A stretch of 64,000 nucleotides of DNA from positions 1 through 64,000 of the forward strand of contig URMC01000001.1 of the NCBI GenBank assembly GCA_900548735.1. The letters are read 5' to 3'. The position numbers and the translations under genes are program-made. The stretch is from an uncultured Eubacteriales bacterium. Its GTDB lineage: Bacteria > Bacillota > Clostridia > Oscillospirales > CAG-272. A model generated the notes under the pieces. It ran no database searches. It was not told the origin of the DNA and worked only from the letters and a program-made list of their open reading frames with translations. Each line of letters begins with the position of its first letter. The first letter of the stretch is position 1. Shown piece by piece: positions 43,928 through 52,379 of the stretch.

Positions 43928-43956
43928 ATTATAGCGTAATTTTTCCCACTTGTCAA
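43928..43956 (-). promoter_or_regulatory. Promoter of the DUF2325-flavodoxin unit
   Basis: TTGACA-17 bp-TATAAT on the minus strand, immediately upstream of the palindromic operator. Confidence 0.85.
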
Positions 43957-44022
43957 GTGGGTTTTTGCATTTTTCAAAATTTTTTATGCAACGCGCATTT
44001 CCGTTGCCGACTCGCGGCTACC

Positions 44023-44404
44023 CCCTCCCCGAAGGCGTATCTCATACTCTAAGCGGGAGGGAGTTTCTTTTGCCCTGCGCCCGCCTTCTCGCCCAATTTT
44101 CCCTTGCCCCGCAGATTTTGATGCAGGATTGCCGGAGCCTCCCCGAAGGCGTATCCCATACGCCGAGCGGGGGGGGAGTTTCTTTTGCCCTGCGCCCGCC
44201 TTCTCGCCCAATTTTCCCTTGCCCCGCAGATTTTGATGCAGGATTGCAGAAACCTCCCCGAAGGCGTATCTCATACGCCGAGCGGGGGGAGTTTCTTTTG
44301 CCCTGCGTCCGCCTTCTCACCCAATTCTCCCTTGCCCCGCAGATTTTGATGCAGGATTGCAGGAACCTCCCCGAAGGCGTATCTCATACGCCGAGCGGGA
44401 GGCT
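44023..44404. repeat. Tandem repeat, unit about 114 bp, 3.3 copies
   Basis: The landmark CCCGAAGGCGTAT recurs at about 44028, 44142, 44257 and 44370 (spacings 114, 115, 113). Each unit holds a hairpin GGCGTAT-CTC-ATACGCC followed by a C/T-rich and a TTTTGATGCAGGATTGC segment. The unit length, not a multiple of 3 on average, and open frames on both strands argue against a protein. The first unit differs most and the last is cut short before a terminator. Confidence 0.85.
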
Positions 44405-44412
44405 CCTGCGAT

Positions 44413-44448
44413 AAAAAAAGAAACCGCCATACGGCGGTTTCTTTTTTT
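44413..44448. terminator. Terminator next to rpmA
   Basis: GAAACCGCC-ATAC-GGCGGTTTC with 7-8 A/T on each side; works on both strands. Confidence 0.9.
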
Positions 44449-44488
44449 GCCCTGCGCAAAAGATGCGGGGCAAAAGATGCGGGGCAAC

Positions 44489-44767
44489 TTACTCAGCGTA
44501 TACGCTGACCTGCTTCTTATCCTTGCTCTTGTGCTCGAACTTCACCGTGCCTGCAATCAGAGCAAACAGCGTGTGATCCTTGCCAAGACCAACATTGTTG
44601 CCGGGATGAATGGCAGTGCCTCTCTGACGGACGATAATGCTGCCGGCGTTCACCTTGGAACCGTCGGCTGCTTTTACGCCCAGCCGTTTGGACTCACTGT
44701 CACGACCGTTTTTGGTAGAACCTACGCCCTTTTTGTGAGCGAAGAACTGCAAACTGAGTCTTAACAT
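44489..44767 (-). CDS. rpmA: Ribosomal protein L27 (with cleavable N-terminus)
   Basis: 92 residues. N-terminal extension [14 protein letters not shown] carries the Firmicute cleavage site after FF, which the Prp protease encoded upstream removes. The mature N-terminus ([15 protein letters not shown]) reaches the peptidyl-transferase centre. Last gene of rplU-prp-rpmA. Confidence 0.97.
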   Translation of the reverse strand: MLRLSLQFFAHKKGVGSTKNGRDSESKRLGVKAADGSKVNAGSIIVRQRGTAIHPGNNVGLGKDHTLFALIAGTVKFEHKSKDKKQVSVYAE

Positions 44768-44792
44768 TGTTCAATATCCTCCTTACAGAATT

Positions 44793-45173
44793 TCACGCGT
44801 AATCCCTGTTTTCCACTTTGATCGTGAATCCGGCATCCTTGGTGAACTCATACATATCATCGTGCAACTGCATGTCCTCCAAGAGGCGATAATATGTTAA
44901 AAACAACCCGGACACCGCAAAGCGCACACGCTCGTCCTCCTCAAAAGCGGGGAGCGCGGACGGGGAACGTACGGTGATGGTGGTATCGTCTTCGTTGACA
45001 TCATACTCGGCTTTGCCGCCGTAGATGTCTTCTATCGCGTCAACGATATACATGGTGATGGAAGAAAGCATCGCACAAAACGGGTCGCTCCCGCTTTCGG
45101 CAAAGCCGACGTGCCCCTTTTCTTCAAACCCATAAAAGATTCCGTCACTGCGGAAAAATGTGATCGTCGTCAT
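44793..45173 (-). CDS. prp: Ribosomal-processing cysteine protease Prp
   Basis: 126 residues. Catalytic His in GFEEKGHVGFA and Cys in DPFCAMLSS, as in Prp, which trims the L27 extension. Located between L21 and L27 genes as usual in Firmicutes. Its ATG lies 2 bp after the rplU stop, with GAAGG inside the rplU end. Confidence 0.95.
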   Translation of the reverse strand: MTTITFFRSDGIFYGFEEKGHVGFAESGSDPFCAMLSSITMYIVDAIEDIYGGKAEYDVNEDDTTITVRSPSALPAFEEDERVRFAVSGLFLTYYRLLEDMQLHDDMYEFTKDAGFTIKVENRDYA

Positions 45174-45175
45174 GC

Positions 45176-45487
45176 TCAGCCTTCAATGGTGGCAATCTGA
45201 ACTTTGGTATAGGGCTGTCTGTGACCGATCTTCTTCTTCTCGTTCTTTTTGGACTTGTACTTGAGAATATAGATTTTCTTGCCCTTGCCGTTTTTCAGGA
45301 CGGTCGCAGTCACTTTTGCACCCTCCACATTGGGAGTGCCGACTTTGAGCGCGCCGTCACGGGAAATAGCCTTTACACTGTCAAACACAACAGTCTCGCC
45401 CTCGTTTACATCGAGCTTCTCGATGAAAACAACGTCGCCTTCGTTGACCTTGTACTGCTTTCCGCCGGTTTCAATAATCGCAAACAC
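45176..45487 (-). CDS. rplU: Ribosomal protein L21
   Basis: 103 residues, the family length, from GTG 45487 with GAGGTG upstream; a longer frame to 45559 would add sequence not found in L21. [17 protein letters not shown] start, [20 protein letters not shown] and [11 protein letters not shown] are diagnostic. First gene of the ribosomal unit. Confidence 0.97.
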   Translation of the reverse strand: MFAIIETGGKQYKVNEGDVVFIEKLDVNEGETVVFDSVKAISRDGALKVGTPNVEGAKVTATVLKNGKGKKIYILKYKSKKNEKKKIGHRQPYTKVQIATIEG

Positions 45488-45599
45488 GAAAAGCACCTCA
45501 CTTTCTTCAAGACTCGCTGTCGGGGCGGCGCTGTGCGCACTTAAAAAAGCCCTTTTCACGCGGCAAGCTATTATACCATATCCTGCCTCACGTTGTCAA
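45488..45599 (-). promoter_or_regulatory. Promoter and short leader of rplU
   Basis: TTGACA-18 bp-TATAAT (45570-45599). The leader of about 75 nt could hold an L21-type autoregulatory leader known in Firmicutes, but I could not confirm its fold by eye. Confidence 0.7.
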
Positions 45600-45615
45600 G
45601 GGCTTTTTGAAATTT

Positions 45616-46095
45616 CTAAGATATATTTTGAGAGTCTTTCACGCACACCGCCTGTTTGCGGCGCTTGCGGGTGAAAAGAAGATAGAACAGAAACACAATC
45701 AGCACGCCGCAAAACCCGCCTGCGCAATCCAAAAGCGCGTCGGTAAAAAGGCAGGCTCTGCCGGGCACAAAGCGCTGGATCGTTTCATCCACGGCGGCGG
45801 CAAAAATCGGTGCCAGAGATGCGGTGAGAAACGGAAACTCCAGATTGGTGGAAAGCGCCGCTCCGGCGGCAAGTAACCCCAGCACAAAAAACTCCGTAAA
45901 ATGGGCTGTTTTTCGCACCATATGGTCGCTAAACCGGAAGCTGACACCCCATTTTTGCAGTACGTCATTGAAAAGCTGCCGTACGCCACCGCTGGTTTCG
46001 GCGGATTCGGTTGCCGGAGAAAGGGAAAAATGCCAGATAAAAATCATCCATGCGATGCAAAACACCGGCAGAATCCAGCGCACCCACTTTTTCAT
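45616..46095 (-). CDS. VanZ-family membrane protein
   Basis: 159 residues. Four or five hydrophobic segments; VanZ hallmarks are IWHFSLSPATES near the first helix, HMVRKTAHFTEFFVLGLL, and DETIQRFVPGRACLFTDALLDCAGG. Family members are linked to teicoplanin and antimicrobial-peptide resistance, but most are uncharacterised. Single gene; a basic C-terminal tail RKRRKQ follows. Confidence 0.92.
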   Translation of the reverse strand: MKKWVRWILPVFCIAWMIFIWHFSLSPATESAETSGGVRQLFNDVLQKWGVSFRFSDHMVRKTAHFTEFFVLGLLAAGAALSTNLEFPFLTASLAPIFAAAVDETIQRFVPGRACLFTDALLDCAGGFCGVLIVFLFYLLFTRKRRKQAVCVKDSQNIS

Positions 46096-46120
46096 AATTT
46101 CCTCACTTTCCGAAAAGCAC

Positions 46121-46149
46121 TTGATTTTTTGCCTTTTCTGTGCTACAAT
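46121..46149 (+). promoter_or_regulatory. Promoter of tRNA-Arg
   Basis: TTGATT-17 bp-TACAAT, 29 bp before the mature tRNA. Confidence 0.7.
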
Positions 46150-46177
46150 ATTTACATTGCCGCAAACATCAACATCT

Positions 46178-46254
46178 GTCTGCGTAGCTCAGTTGGATAG
46201 AGCGACCGCCTCCTAAGCGGTAGGTCGGGTGTTCAAGTCACCTCGCGGACGCCA
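46178..46254 (+). tRNA. tRNA-Arg (anticodon CCU)
   Basis: 77 nt with encoded CCA. Acceptor GTCTGCG/CGCGGAC (one G-U), D-arm GCTCAGTTGGATAGAGC, anticodon stem CCGCC/GGCGG-like with loop CTCCTAA giving CCU (codon AGG), T-arm with GTTCAAGTC. Confidence 0.93.
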
Positions 46255-46256
46255 GC

Positions 46257-46282
46257 AAAGAAGCCCTTTGGGCTTCTTTTTT
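46257..46282 (+). terminator. Terminator of tRNA-Arg
   Basis: AAAGAAGCCC-TTT-GGGCTTCTTT then TTT, directly after the tRNA. Confidence 0.9.
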
Positions 46283-46315
46283 GTTTTAGTCACGCCCGAC
46301 GGTTAGCCCGACAGG

Positions 46316-47398
46316 CTACTTGCGGCACGCGGCAACGATTTTTGCCATGGTGTCCGCTTTTTTCTCCATATCCGCCACCAGCCTGAACTGGGTGCGGCAA
46401 CGATCCAGGTTCTGCGCCGGGCGATGAATACGAAAATAGGTATCCCCCAACAGGTAATCCGTCAGGAAACGTATGCCGCACTCATAGGTCATCAAGCGTG
46501 CGGAAAACGGCAGCAATTCGATTTCTTTTTCGGTCAGGCTTTCCCCGCAGGCGGCGAGATATCCCCTGGTATATGCTTCAAAAAACGGCAATTCGCAATA
46601 TACTTTATTCAGATCCTGCTCATCCTCCGCCGCCGGATTGGAGCCGAAACGGATGGCATCCCCAAAGTCGTAAAGCGCGGAGCCGGGCATCACCGTATCG
46701 AGATCAATCACGGCAACCGGCGCCTCGGTTTCTTCATCCAACAGCACGTTGTTGAGCTTGGTGTCATTGTGCGTCACACGCAACGGGATTTCCCCGCGGG
46801 TCATCAGATCCAGCAAAATGCCGGTCTCGTTTTTTCTCGCCCGCACGAAATCAATCTCCGCGGCAACGCCTGCGGCTCTTTTCAGCGGATCTTTTGCCAC
46901 CGCCGCCTCAAAATCGGCATAGCGGGAAACGGTATCGTGAAAATGCGGAATGGTTTCATGCAGTTTTTCCGCCGGATACGCCGACAGCGCGGCGGCAAAA
47001 TTACCGAAAGCCAGCCCCGCCGCATACAGTTCCTCCGGGTGCTTTACCACCTGCAAAGATACCGTATGTTCGATAAAGGAATACACCCGGTAACACACCC
47101 CGTCCGCCGCGTGGAAATACGGGCGCCCACTGGCGGTGGTATGCACCCGCAGTACCTCCCGCTCCGGGTTCCCTCCCCCGGCAAGACATTTATCCCGCAA
47201 AAAGGCAGTGACACCGACAATGTTTTCCATCAGGGCGTCCACATCCCGGAAAACCCCGGTATTGATCTTCTGCAATACATAGTGCCCGCCATCCTTGGTA
47301 ACGACCTCAAAGGTGGAATTGATATGCCCGCACCCGTACGGGACACAGCTCAGCGCCTCCCCCAGTCCAAACGCGGAAAAAACCTCTGTCATCTCCAT
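46316..47398 (-). CDS. APH-family phosphotransferase, N-acetylhexosamine kinase-like
   Basis: 360 residues from ATG 47398 (AAAGAGGC 6 bp upstream). Protein-kinase-like APH fold: GHINSTFEV and YVLQKINTGVFRD at the N-terminus, catalytic LRVTHNDTKLNNVLLDE and metal-binding VAVIDLDTVMPGSALYDFGDAIR. These blocks are closest to NahK-type N-acetylhexosamine 1-kinases. It follows a GH39 gene by 24 bp in one unit and a GH36 gene lies divergently, so phosphorylation of a sugar released by these enzymes is likely. Confidence 0.85.
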   Translation of the reverse strand: MEMTEVFSAFGLGEALSCVPYGCGHINSTFEVVTKDGGHYVLQKINTGVFRDVDALMENIVGVTAFLRDKCLAGGGNPEREVLRVHTTASGRPYFHAADGVCYRVYSFIEHTVSLQVVKHPEELYAAGLAFGNFAAALSAYPAEKLHETIPHFHDTVSRYADFEAAVAKDPLKRAAGVAAEIDFVRARKNETGILLDLMTRGEIPLRVTHNDTKLNNVLLDEETEAPVAVIDLDTVMPGSALYDFGDAIRFGSNPAAEDEQDLNKVYCELPFFEAYTRGYLAACGESLTEKEIELLPFSARLMTYECGIRFLTDYLLGDTYFRIHRPAQNLDRCRTQFRLVADMEKKADTMAKIVAACRK

Positions 47399-47422
47399 CA
47401 AAAAGCCTCTTTTCTCACACCG

Positions 47423-48763
47423 TTACAGGGTGTTTTCAAAATTCACCCTCAGTGCATAAATTTCGTTTTCCCGCGCGGGGAGAAAAATCTGCGCCTCGCC
47501 GTGCGCCACTTTTCCATGCACAAGCTCCTTCATGGTATGCTCTTCATTTACCACCGACAGGGTGATCTCCGCGCCCCTTGGCAGTCCCTTGACCCGCAGA
47601 GAACGCACAACAGGGTCTCCGCCGTAGAAAGCGATCATCCCGGTGGCACCTGTCTCATCCTTTGCGGCAAGCGCATAAGCATTCCGGTCATCGGTGGCGG
47701 AGAAAACCTCTTCTCCGCGCCCGGCAATTTCCCCGAACAGGGAAAAGGCGTAAAACGGCTTGCGTGCGCGGAGCTTTGCCGGTCCGTGCCGCCCGATGCT
47801 CATTTCAGCCACCTCAAACAACCCGCACCACTCCTTGACCACGTCTGCTTCAAAATAGTGCGCCATTGCCACGGGAGAGTGTTGCAGGGTAATCAGATCC
47901 GCCGCGCAGAACGCCGCGCCTTTCATGGACGGAATGATCCGGTAGCTGGGCGCCTGGTTTGCCCAGTCCTCCATATAGTTCCACTCGTCCAAAATGCTTT
48001 CGGCTTCCCAATAGCCATACGCCGATTTGACAGCCTCCGCCTCGGCGATTTTCTCTTTCAGTTTTTCCGGGGAGGCGTGATAGGTGTGCCAGGAATAAAA
48101 ATCCAGCGGAGCGTGCTCCTTTTGAATATATTCAAAAAAGCCCTCGATAAACTGATTTCTGGCTTTGGTAAAGCCACCGCCGCCGATATGCAGCTCCGGG
48201 AAGCAGGCTTTCAGGTGTTTTGCCGCCACGGTGTAGAGCCGGTAATACTCCTCCGGCGTGCCGACCCACATATTGTCGCCTCCGTCCGCCTCGTTCCAGA
48301 TCTCCCAATACCGGATGTTGTAATGAAATCCGCCCGCAAAGCCCTCGTTATAGTGGCGGATAACGTGCTCACAAATACGCGCCCATTTTTCAAAATCCTT
48401 GGGCGGGAAAACATGACGTTTGACCGGCGCGTGCTCAATCGACACGCCCAGGCGGAAGAACGGCTCCGCGCCCACCTCAATGATTTTTTGTATATACAGA
48501 TCCGTTAAGGCAAAATTATAGTTTGCCGGATCGGTCTCGTCCGCGTCAAAATTCCGGAAAATACAGGGGATGTCCACAAACTCTCCGCTCCCGTACGGAT
48601 ACTCCACATCGTGCAACCGGCAACTCGGAAACCGCGCCTCCCGGAACAGCGGTTTGGCGTCATAGGTAAACACTTTTGTTTCCGGTCCCCCATTTACCCC
48701 CCATACGGGCTTGATTTTGCCCGTTTTCCGGGTCAGGTCAAATAAAATATCGCTAAGGTCAAT
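47423..48763 (-). CDS. Glycoside hydrolase family 39-like protein
   Basis: About 446 residues. Acid/base Glu in YWEIWNEADGG and nucleophile Glu in SILDEWNY, in a TIM barrel with FDADETDPANYNF and DFYSWHTYH, as in GH39 beta-xylosidases. The start is uncertain: the promoter TACAAT box at 48781 excludes the upstream frame, no in-frame ATG/GTG/TTG lies near GAGGTG (48768), and the best in-frame codon is ATT 48763. A TTG one base away is out of frame. Family N-termini (xILFDLTRxTGxIKPxWGVN) begin right here, so little or nothing is missing. Intracellular; no signal peptide. Confidence 0.85.
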   Translation of the reverse strand: MDLSDILFDLTRKTGKIKPVWGVNGGPETKVFTYDAKPLFREARFPSCRLHDVEYPYGSGEFVDIPCIFRNFDADETDPANYNFALTDLYIQKIIEVGAEPFFRLGVSIEHAPVKRHVFPPKDFEKWARICEHVIRHYNEGFAGGFHYNIRYWEIWNEADGGDNMWVGTPEEYYRLYTVAAKHLKACFPELHIGGGGFTKARNQFIEGFFEYIQKEHAPLDFYSWHTYHASPEKLKEKIAEAEAVKSAYGYWEAESILDEWNYMEDWANQAPSYRIIPSMKGAAFCAADLITLQHSPVAMAHYFEADVVKEWCGLFEVAEMSIGRHGPAKLRARKPFYAFSLFGEIAGRGEEVFSATDDRNAYALAAKDETGATGMIAFYGGDPVVRSLRVKGLPRGAEITLSVVNEEHTMKELVHGKVAHGEAQIFLPARENEIYALRVNFENTL

Positions 48764-48780
48764 CCCACCTCTTTTCCCCC

Positions 48781-48810
48781 ATTGTAACACAGAGCGGCGG
48801 GGTGTGTCAA
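48781..48810 (-). promoter_or_regulatory. Promoter of the GH39 gene
   Basis: TTGACA-18 bp-TACAAT on the minus strand. Confidence 0.7.
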
Positions 48811-48836
48811 GAATATTGCAAAATTCACAAAAAACC

Positions 48837-48865
48837 TTGCGTTCGGGGCTGAAATATGGTAGAAT
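48837..48865 (+). promoter_or_regulatory. Promoter of the GH36 gene
   Basis: TTGCGT-17 bp-TAGAAT, divergent from the GH39 promoter with their -35 boxes about 26 bp apart. Confidence 0.65.
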
Positions 48866-48891
48866 AAAGAAAAAACGGAAAGGGCTTGTAT

Positions 48892-51060
48892 ATGGCAATT
48901 TTCTTTGACGAACAAAATAAAATCTTCTACCTGGAAGGCAAAAACACCACATATGCCTTCGGCATTCACCCCTGCGGGTGCCTGCAACACCTGTACTACG
49001 GCAAAAAAGTGGGGAGAGACGACCTGCACTATATCGCGGCGGAGGGTCCCAGCGCCTTTGCCCTGCGCTCCCCGGAGGACAAAAAAACCAGTTATCAGCA
49101 TATCTGGGCGGAAGCGCCCGCTTACGGGCGCGGGGATTTCCGGGAGCCGATGTACGCCATCCGGGACGAGAAAGGCGACCGGCTGTCGGAACTGGTTTAT
49201 GTGCGGCATGAAATCCTTCCGGAAAAACCGATGCCGGCAGGGCTCCCCGCGCTTCGCGAGGGCGAGACGCTGATGGTGGAGCTTGCCGACAAGGTGCACC
49301 CCTTTACCGTACGCCTGTACTACACTGTTTATGACGATCTGGACGCAATGGCGCGCCGAGTGGAATATATCAACAACGGCGAGAGTGCGATGTTCCTTGA
49401 CCGGGCATTCAGCTTTTCGGTGGATCTGCCCCGCAGTGATTTTGACGTCATTACCCCTTACGGCGCGTGGGCAAAGGAATTTCAGCTGGATCGCACCCCG
49501 ATCCGCCACGGCGTAACCGAGATCGGCTCCAAATACGGCGCAACCTCCGCCACCACCAACCCGTTTCTGATTCTTGCCGCCGACGGCGCCGACGAACACC
49601 GGGGGGAGGTTTACGGCTTCAATCTCATTTTCTCCGGCTCCTTTGCAATGAAAGCAGAGCTTTCCATGATGGGCACCGTGCGGGTGCTGGGCGGCGCGCC
49701 GGACTTTGATTTTTCGTGGAAACTGGAAAAAGGCGAGTGCTTCCCCTCGCCGGAGGTAGTGATGGTCTACTCCGACGAGGGGCTGAACGGGATGTCCCAT
49801 CAGTTCCACGACACGTATCGCCGCCATCTGATCAATCCGCGCTATGTGCACGCCAAGCGCCCGGTGCTGATCAACAGCTGGGAGGGTGCGTACTTCAACT
49901 TTGACAACGAGCGGCTGATGAAAATGATTGACGGCATCAAGGGCACCGGCGTGGATATGTTTGTGCTGGATGACGGCTGGTTCGGCGCCCGGAACGGGGA
50001 CAAAGCCGGGCTTGGTGACTGGGTAGTCAATGAGAACAAGCTGAAAGGCGGGCTGAAAACCGTAATTGACTACACGCACGCCGCGGGAATGAAATTCGGG
50101 CTGTGGTTTGAGCCGGAAATGGTCAACCCCGACTCCGATCTTTACCGCGCCCACCCGGACTATGCGATTCACTGCCCCGGTCACGACCCGATGCTCGGCA
50201 GAAACCAGCTGGTGCTGGATCTGACCCGCGCGGACGTGCGGGATTATATCGTAGAAGCGGTCTCCAAAGTGCTACGGGAAAACGAAATCGACTATGTGAA
50301 ATGGGATTTCAACCGTTCCGTGGCGGAAAACTACAGTTCCCACCTCCCTGCCGACCGACAGATGGAATTCCAATACCGTTTTGCCCTCGGGTTCTTTGAC
50401 CTTTGCGAGCGGCTGGTCAACGGGTTCCCCCACATCTTCTTTGAGGGATGCAGTGGCGGCGGCGCACGGTTTGACGCGGGACTGATGTACTACTTCCCCC
50501 AGATCTGGACCTCGGACGACACGGACGCTTATATGCGCACCCTGATTCAGTACGGCGCTTCGATGATTTATCCGCTTTCCGTGCACTCCTGCCACGTTTC
50601 CGCCTGCCCCAACCATCAGGCAAAACACACCACCCCGTTTGCCACCCGCGCCGACATTGCACACCTGGGTGCCACGGGATATGAGTTGGATCCCGCCGTC
50701 ATCAGCGAGGAAGAGCGGGCACAGATTGCGGAGCAGGTTGCGGCATACCACGAGATGGAAGATCTGGTGTTGGAGGGCGATCTTTACCGCCTTTCCTCCA
50801 CGGCAAACTCCAATTTCTTTGCCGAGGAGCTGGTCTCCAAAGACAAAGCAAAAGCCCTGCTGACCGCAATGCGCGCCATCCCGATTGTCAATGACGAAAT
50901 CCGGACGGTTTACCCGAAAGGGCTGGATGAGAACACGGTTTACCACATCCGGGAGCTGAATATTGACCTGCACGGCAGCACAATCATGAACGCCGGGCTG
51001 AAACTCCGCTTCCCCAACGGAGACTATGCCAGCGCCGTGTGGCATATGGAAAAGGTTTAA
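48892..51060 (+). CDS. Alpha-galactosidase, GH36
   Basis: 722 residues from ATG 48892 (GGAAAGGG upstream). N-terminal beta-supersandwich, then the GH36 barrel: VFVLDDGWFGAR, FGLWFEPEMVN, nucleophile Asp in DYVKWDFNRSV and acid/base Asp in QIWTSDDTDAY, with CSGGGARFDAGLMYY between. Removes terminal alpha-galactose from oligosaccharides such as raffinose-type sugars. Cytoplasmic (no signal peptide). Divergent from the GH39-kinase unit, so regulation may be shared. Confidence 0.95.
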   Translation: MAIFFDEQNKIFYLEGKNTTYAFGIHPCGCLQHLYYGKKVGRDDLHYIAAEGPSAFALRSPEDKKTSYQHIWAEAPAYGRGDFREPMYAIRDEKGDRLSELVYVRHEILPEKPMPAGLPALREGETLMVELADKVHPFTVRLYYTVYDDLDAMARRVEYINNGESAMFLDRAFSFSVDLPRSDFDVITPYGAWAKEFQLDRTPIRHGVTEIGSKYGATSATTNPFLILAADGADEHRGEVYGFNLIFSGSFAMKAELSMMGTVRVLGGAPDFDFSWKLEKGECFPSPEVVMVYSDEGLNGMSHQFHDTYRRHLINPRYVHAKRPVLINSWEGAYFNFDNERLMKMIDGIKGTGVDMFVLDDGWFGARNGDKAGLGDWVVNENKLKGGLKTVIDYTHAAGMKFGLWFEPEMVNPDSDLYRAHPDYAIHCPGHDPMLGRNQLVLDLTRADVRDYIVEAVSKVLRENEIDYVKWDFNRSVAENYSSHLPADRQMEFQYRFALGFFDLCERLVNGFPHIFFEGCSGGGARFDAGLMYYFPQIWTSDDTDAYMRTLIQYGASMIYPLSVHSCHVSACPNHQAKHTTPFATRADIAHLGATGYELDPAVISEEERAQIAEQVAAYHEMEDLVLEGDLYRLSSTANSNFFAEELVSKDKAKALLTAMRAIPIVNDEIRTVYPKGLDENTVYHIRELNIDLHGSTIMNAGLKLRFPNGDYASAVWHMEKV

Positions 51061-51080
51061 AGGATTCTCAAAACAAAAAA

Positions 51081-51118
51081 GCGCCCCCGCAAGCCGGGTT
51101 CCGGCTTGCGGGGGTGCT
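51081..51118 (+). terminator. Terminator-like hairpin after GH36
   Basis: GCCCCCGCAAGCCGG/CCGGCTTGCGGGGGT, 15-bp stem, preceded by an A-run; few T follow on the plus strand. Confidence 0.65.
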
Positions 51119-51153
51119 AGCATAAGTGAATAAGTGAGAGGTTTACCACCAGC

Positions 51154-51602
51154 AAGGCTCCCTTGTGTAAAGGGAGCTGTCAGCGAAGCTGACTGAGGGA
51201 TTGTTTCACGAGTTGCTCAATATACTCGCACACGCCCCGGAAATTCTGATGTATTTCCCTGTTTGTAATTCTGATTACCGTGATTCCATATGCCTGTAAA
51301 AATGCGGTTCTTTCTTCATCGTATTGTCTGCCGTCATCGGTATAATGCCCCGACCCGTCAAGTTCGATGATGAGTTTTGCTTCGGCACAATAAAAATCGG
51401 CGATATATTTTCCCAGCACCTTTTGGCGGGAAAAACGGACGGGGTATGTGCGCAAAAAATCATACCACAGATGGCTTTCTTCTTTGGTCATATTCTTCCG
51501 CAGGATTTTAGCGGTGGGAACGATGCTTTTGTTGTGTTTTCGTAGCATTACAATCCCTCCGTCACGCTTTGCGTGCCACCTCCCTTTACACAAGGGAGGC
51601 TT
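51154..51602. mobile_element. Compact inverted-repeat element carrying a DUF559 nuclease
   Basis: Terminal inverted repeats 51154-51203 and 51551-51602 share CTCCCTTGTGTAAAGGGAG at the outer side and GAGGGATTG at the inner side, with a variable small hairpin (GTCAGCGAAGCTGAC versus GTCACGCTTTGCGTG) in between. The only gene, a DUF559 nuclease, fits exactly between: the right repeat supplies its ribosome site and the left repeat encodes its last residues and stop. About 450 bp in all. Confidence 0.8.
51180..51548 (-). CDS. DUF559 (Vsr-like) endonuclease
   Basis: 122 residues from ATG 51548; GGAGGGA 5 bp upstream belongs to the terminal repeat. PD-(D/E)xK/Vsr-like core: KNMTKEESHLWYDFLR, FSRQKVLGKYIADFYC (catalytic Asp in ADF), and LIIELDGSGHYTDD (acidic ExDG-x-H). 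The end QSLSQLR is encoded inside the left repeat. A homing or mobility nuclease for the element is inferred; family members have also been called hypothetical restriction-like nucleases. Confidence 0.85.
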   Translation of the reverse strand: MLRKHNKSIVPTAKILRKNMTKEESHLWYDFLRTYPVRFSRQKVLGKYIADFYCAEAKLIIELDGSGHYTDDGRQYDEERTAFLQAYGITVIRITNREIHQNFRGVCEYIEQLVKQSLSQLR

Positions 51603-51635
51603 ATTTGAGTGATAGCAAGATATGATCTTCTGTGC

Positions 51636-51664
51636 AAAAGTCCGGGAAAAGTATCCCGGACTTT
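51636..51664 (-). terminator. Terminator of the HtrA-MgtC operon
   Basis: AAAGTCCGGG-ATACTTTT-CCCGGACTTTT on the minus strand, directly after the last mgtC-like stop. Confidence 0.85.
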
Positions 51665-51665
51665 G

Positions 51666-52367
51666 TTACAGTTCCTCTACCGAGACCACGCCGCCGATGC
51701 CGGCAAGGGCGGTCATCAGTTTATCCTGCGTCATTTTGCGGGGCAGATCCAGCGAGAAGATGGCACACGGATTTTGCGTTGCCGCGCCGGATTTGGTGAC
51801 TTGCAGGTCGCTGACGCTGACATTGTGCGTCCGCAGATACTCGGTCATTTCAAACAGCGCGCCGCTCTCGCGGTACTCCACATACAGGTTCAGGGTCTTT
51901 GCCGTGGACATGATGAACCACTCAAAGCGCGCCAACAGTGACTCCACCAACAGGATCATCAAGGTGGCAAGCACTGCCGCCTCCACGTATCCGGCGCCGA
52001 TGGCAAGCCCCACGATGGCAGAGACCCAAAGCCCTGCCGCGGTGGTCAGCCCTTTGACCTGACGGCGGCGGGTCACGATGATGGTGCCGGCGCCGATAAA
52101 ACCGATGCCCGCAATCACCTGCGCGCCAAGACGCCCAAGGTCGGTAAACATATTCATTTCCAGATACATATACTGGCTGATCAGCGTGGTCATGGAAGCA
52201 CCAAGGCAGATCAGAATATGGGTTCTAAAGCCCGCCGGGCGGCGCTTATACTCACGCTCGATCCCGATCAACCCGCCGCAGATCACCGCAAGAACCATAC
52301 GGAGAAACGCGCCCCAAATATGAAAATTACCATCCGTAAAGCGGATAAAATTCAAGAAATTTTCCAC
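51666..52367 (-). CDS. MgtC/SapB-family membrane protein (second copy)
   Basis: 233 residues. MgtC core with GGLIGIEREYKRRPAGFRTHILICLGASM, GAQVIAGIGFIGAGTII and VKGLTTAAGLWVSAIVGLAIG, four or five membrane helices, then a cytoplasmic ACT-like C-terminal domain of about 80 residues. MgtC proteins are linked to Mg limitation, acid stress and ATP synthase regulation in pathogens. 12 bp after its paralogue; last gene of the operon. Confidence 0.92.
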   Translation of the reverse strand: MENFLNFIRFTDGNFHIWGAFLRMVLAVICGGLIGIEREYKRRPAGFRTHILICLGASMTTLISQYMYLEMNMFTDLGRLGAQVIAGIGFIGAGTIIVTRRRQVKGLTTAAGLWVSAIVGLAIGAGYVEAAVLATLMILLVESLLARFEWFIMSTAKTLNLYVEYRESGALFEMTEYLRTHNVSVSDLQVTKSGAATQNPCAIFSLDLPRKMTQDKLMTALAGIGGVVSVEEL

Positions 52368-52379
52368 TGCCGTTCCCCC

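Noticed and set aside
44023..44404. CRISPR array
   Set aside because: The whole 114-bp unit is repeated, with no variable spacers, and no cas genes are in the window.
43950..44414. A 154-residue repeat protein across the tandem repeat
   Set aside because: Long open frames occur on both strands, unit length is not a multiple of 3 and no ribosome site precedes them; the sequence behaves as non-coding repeat.
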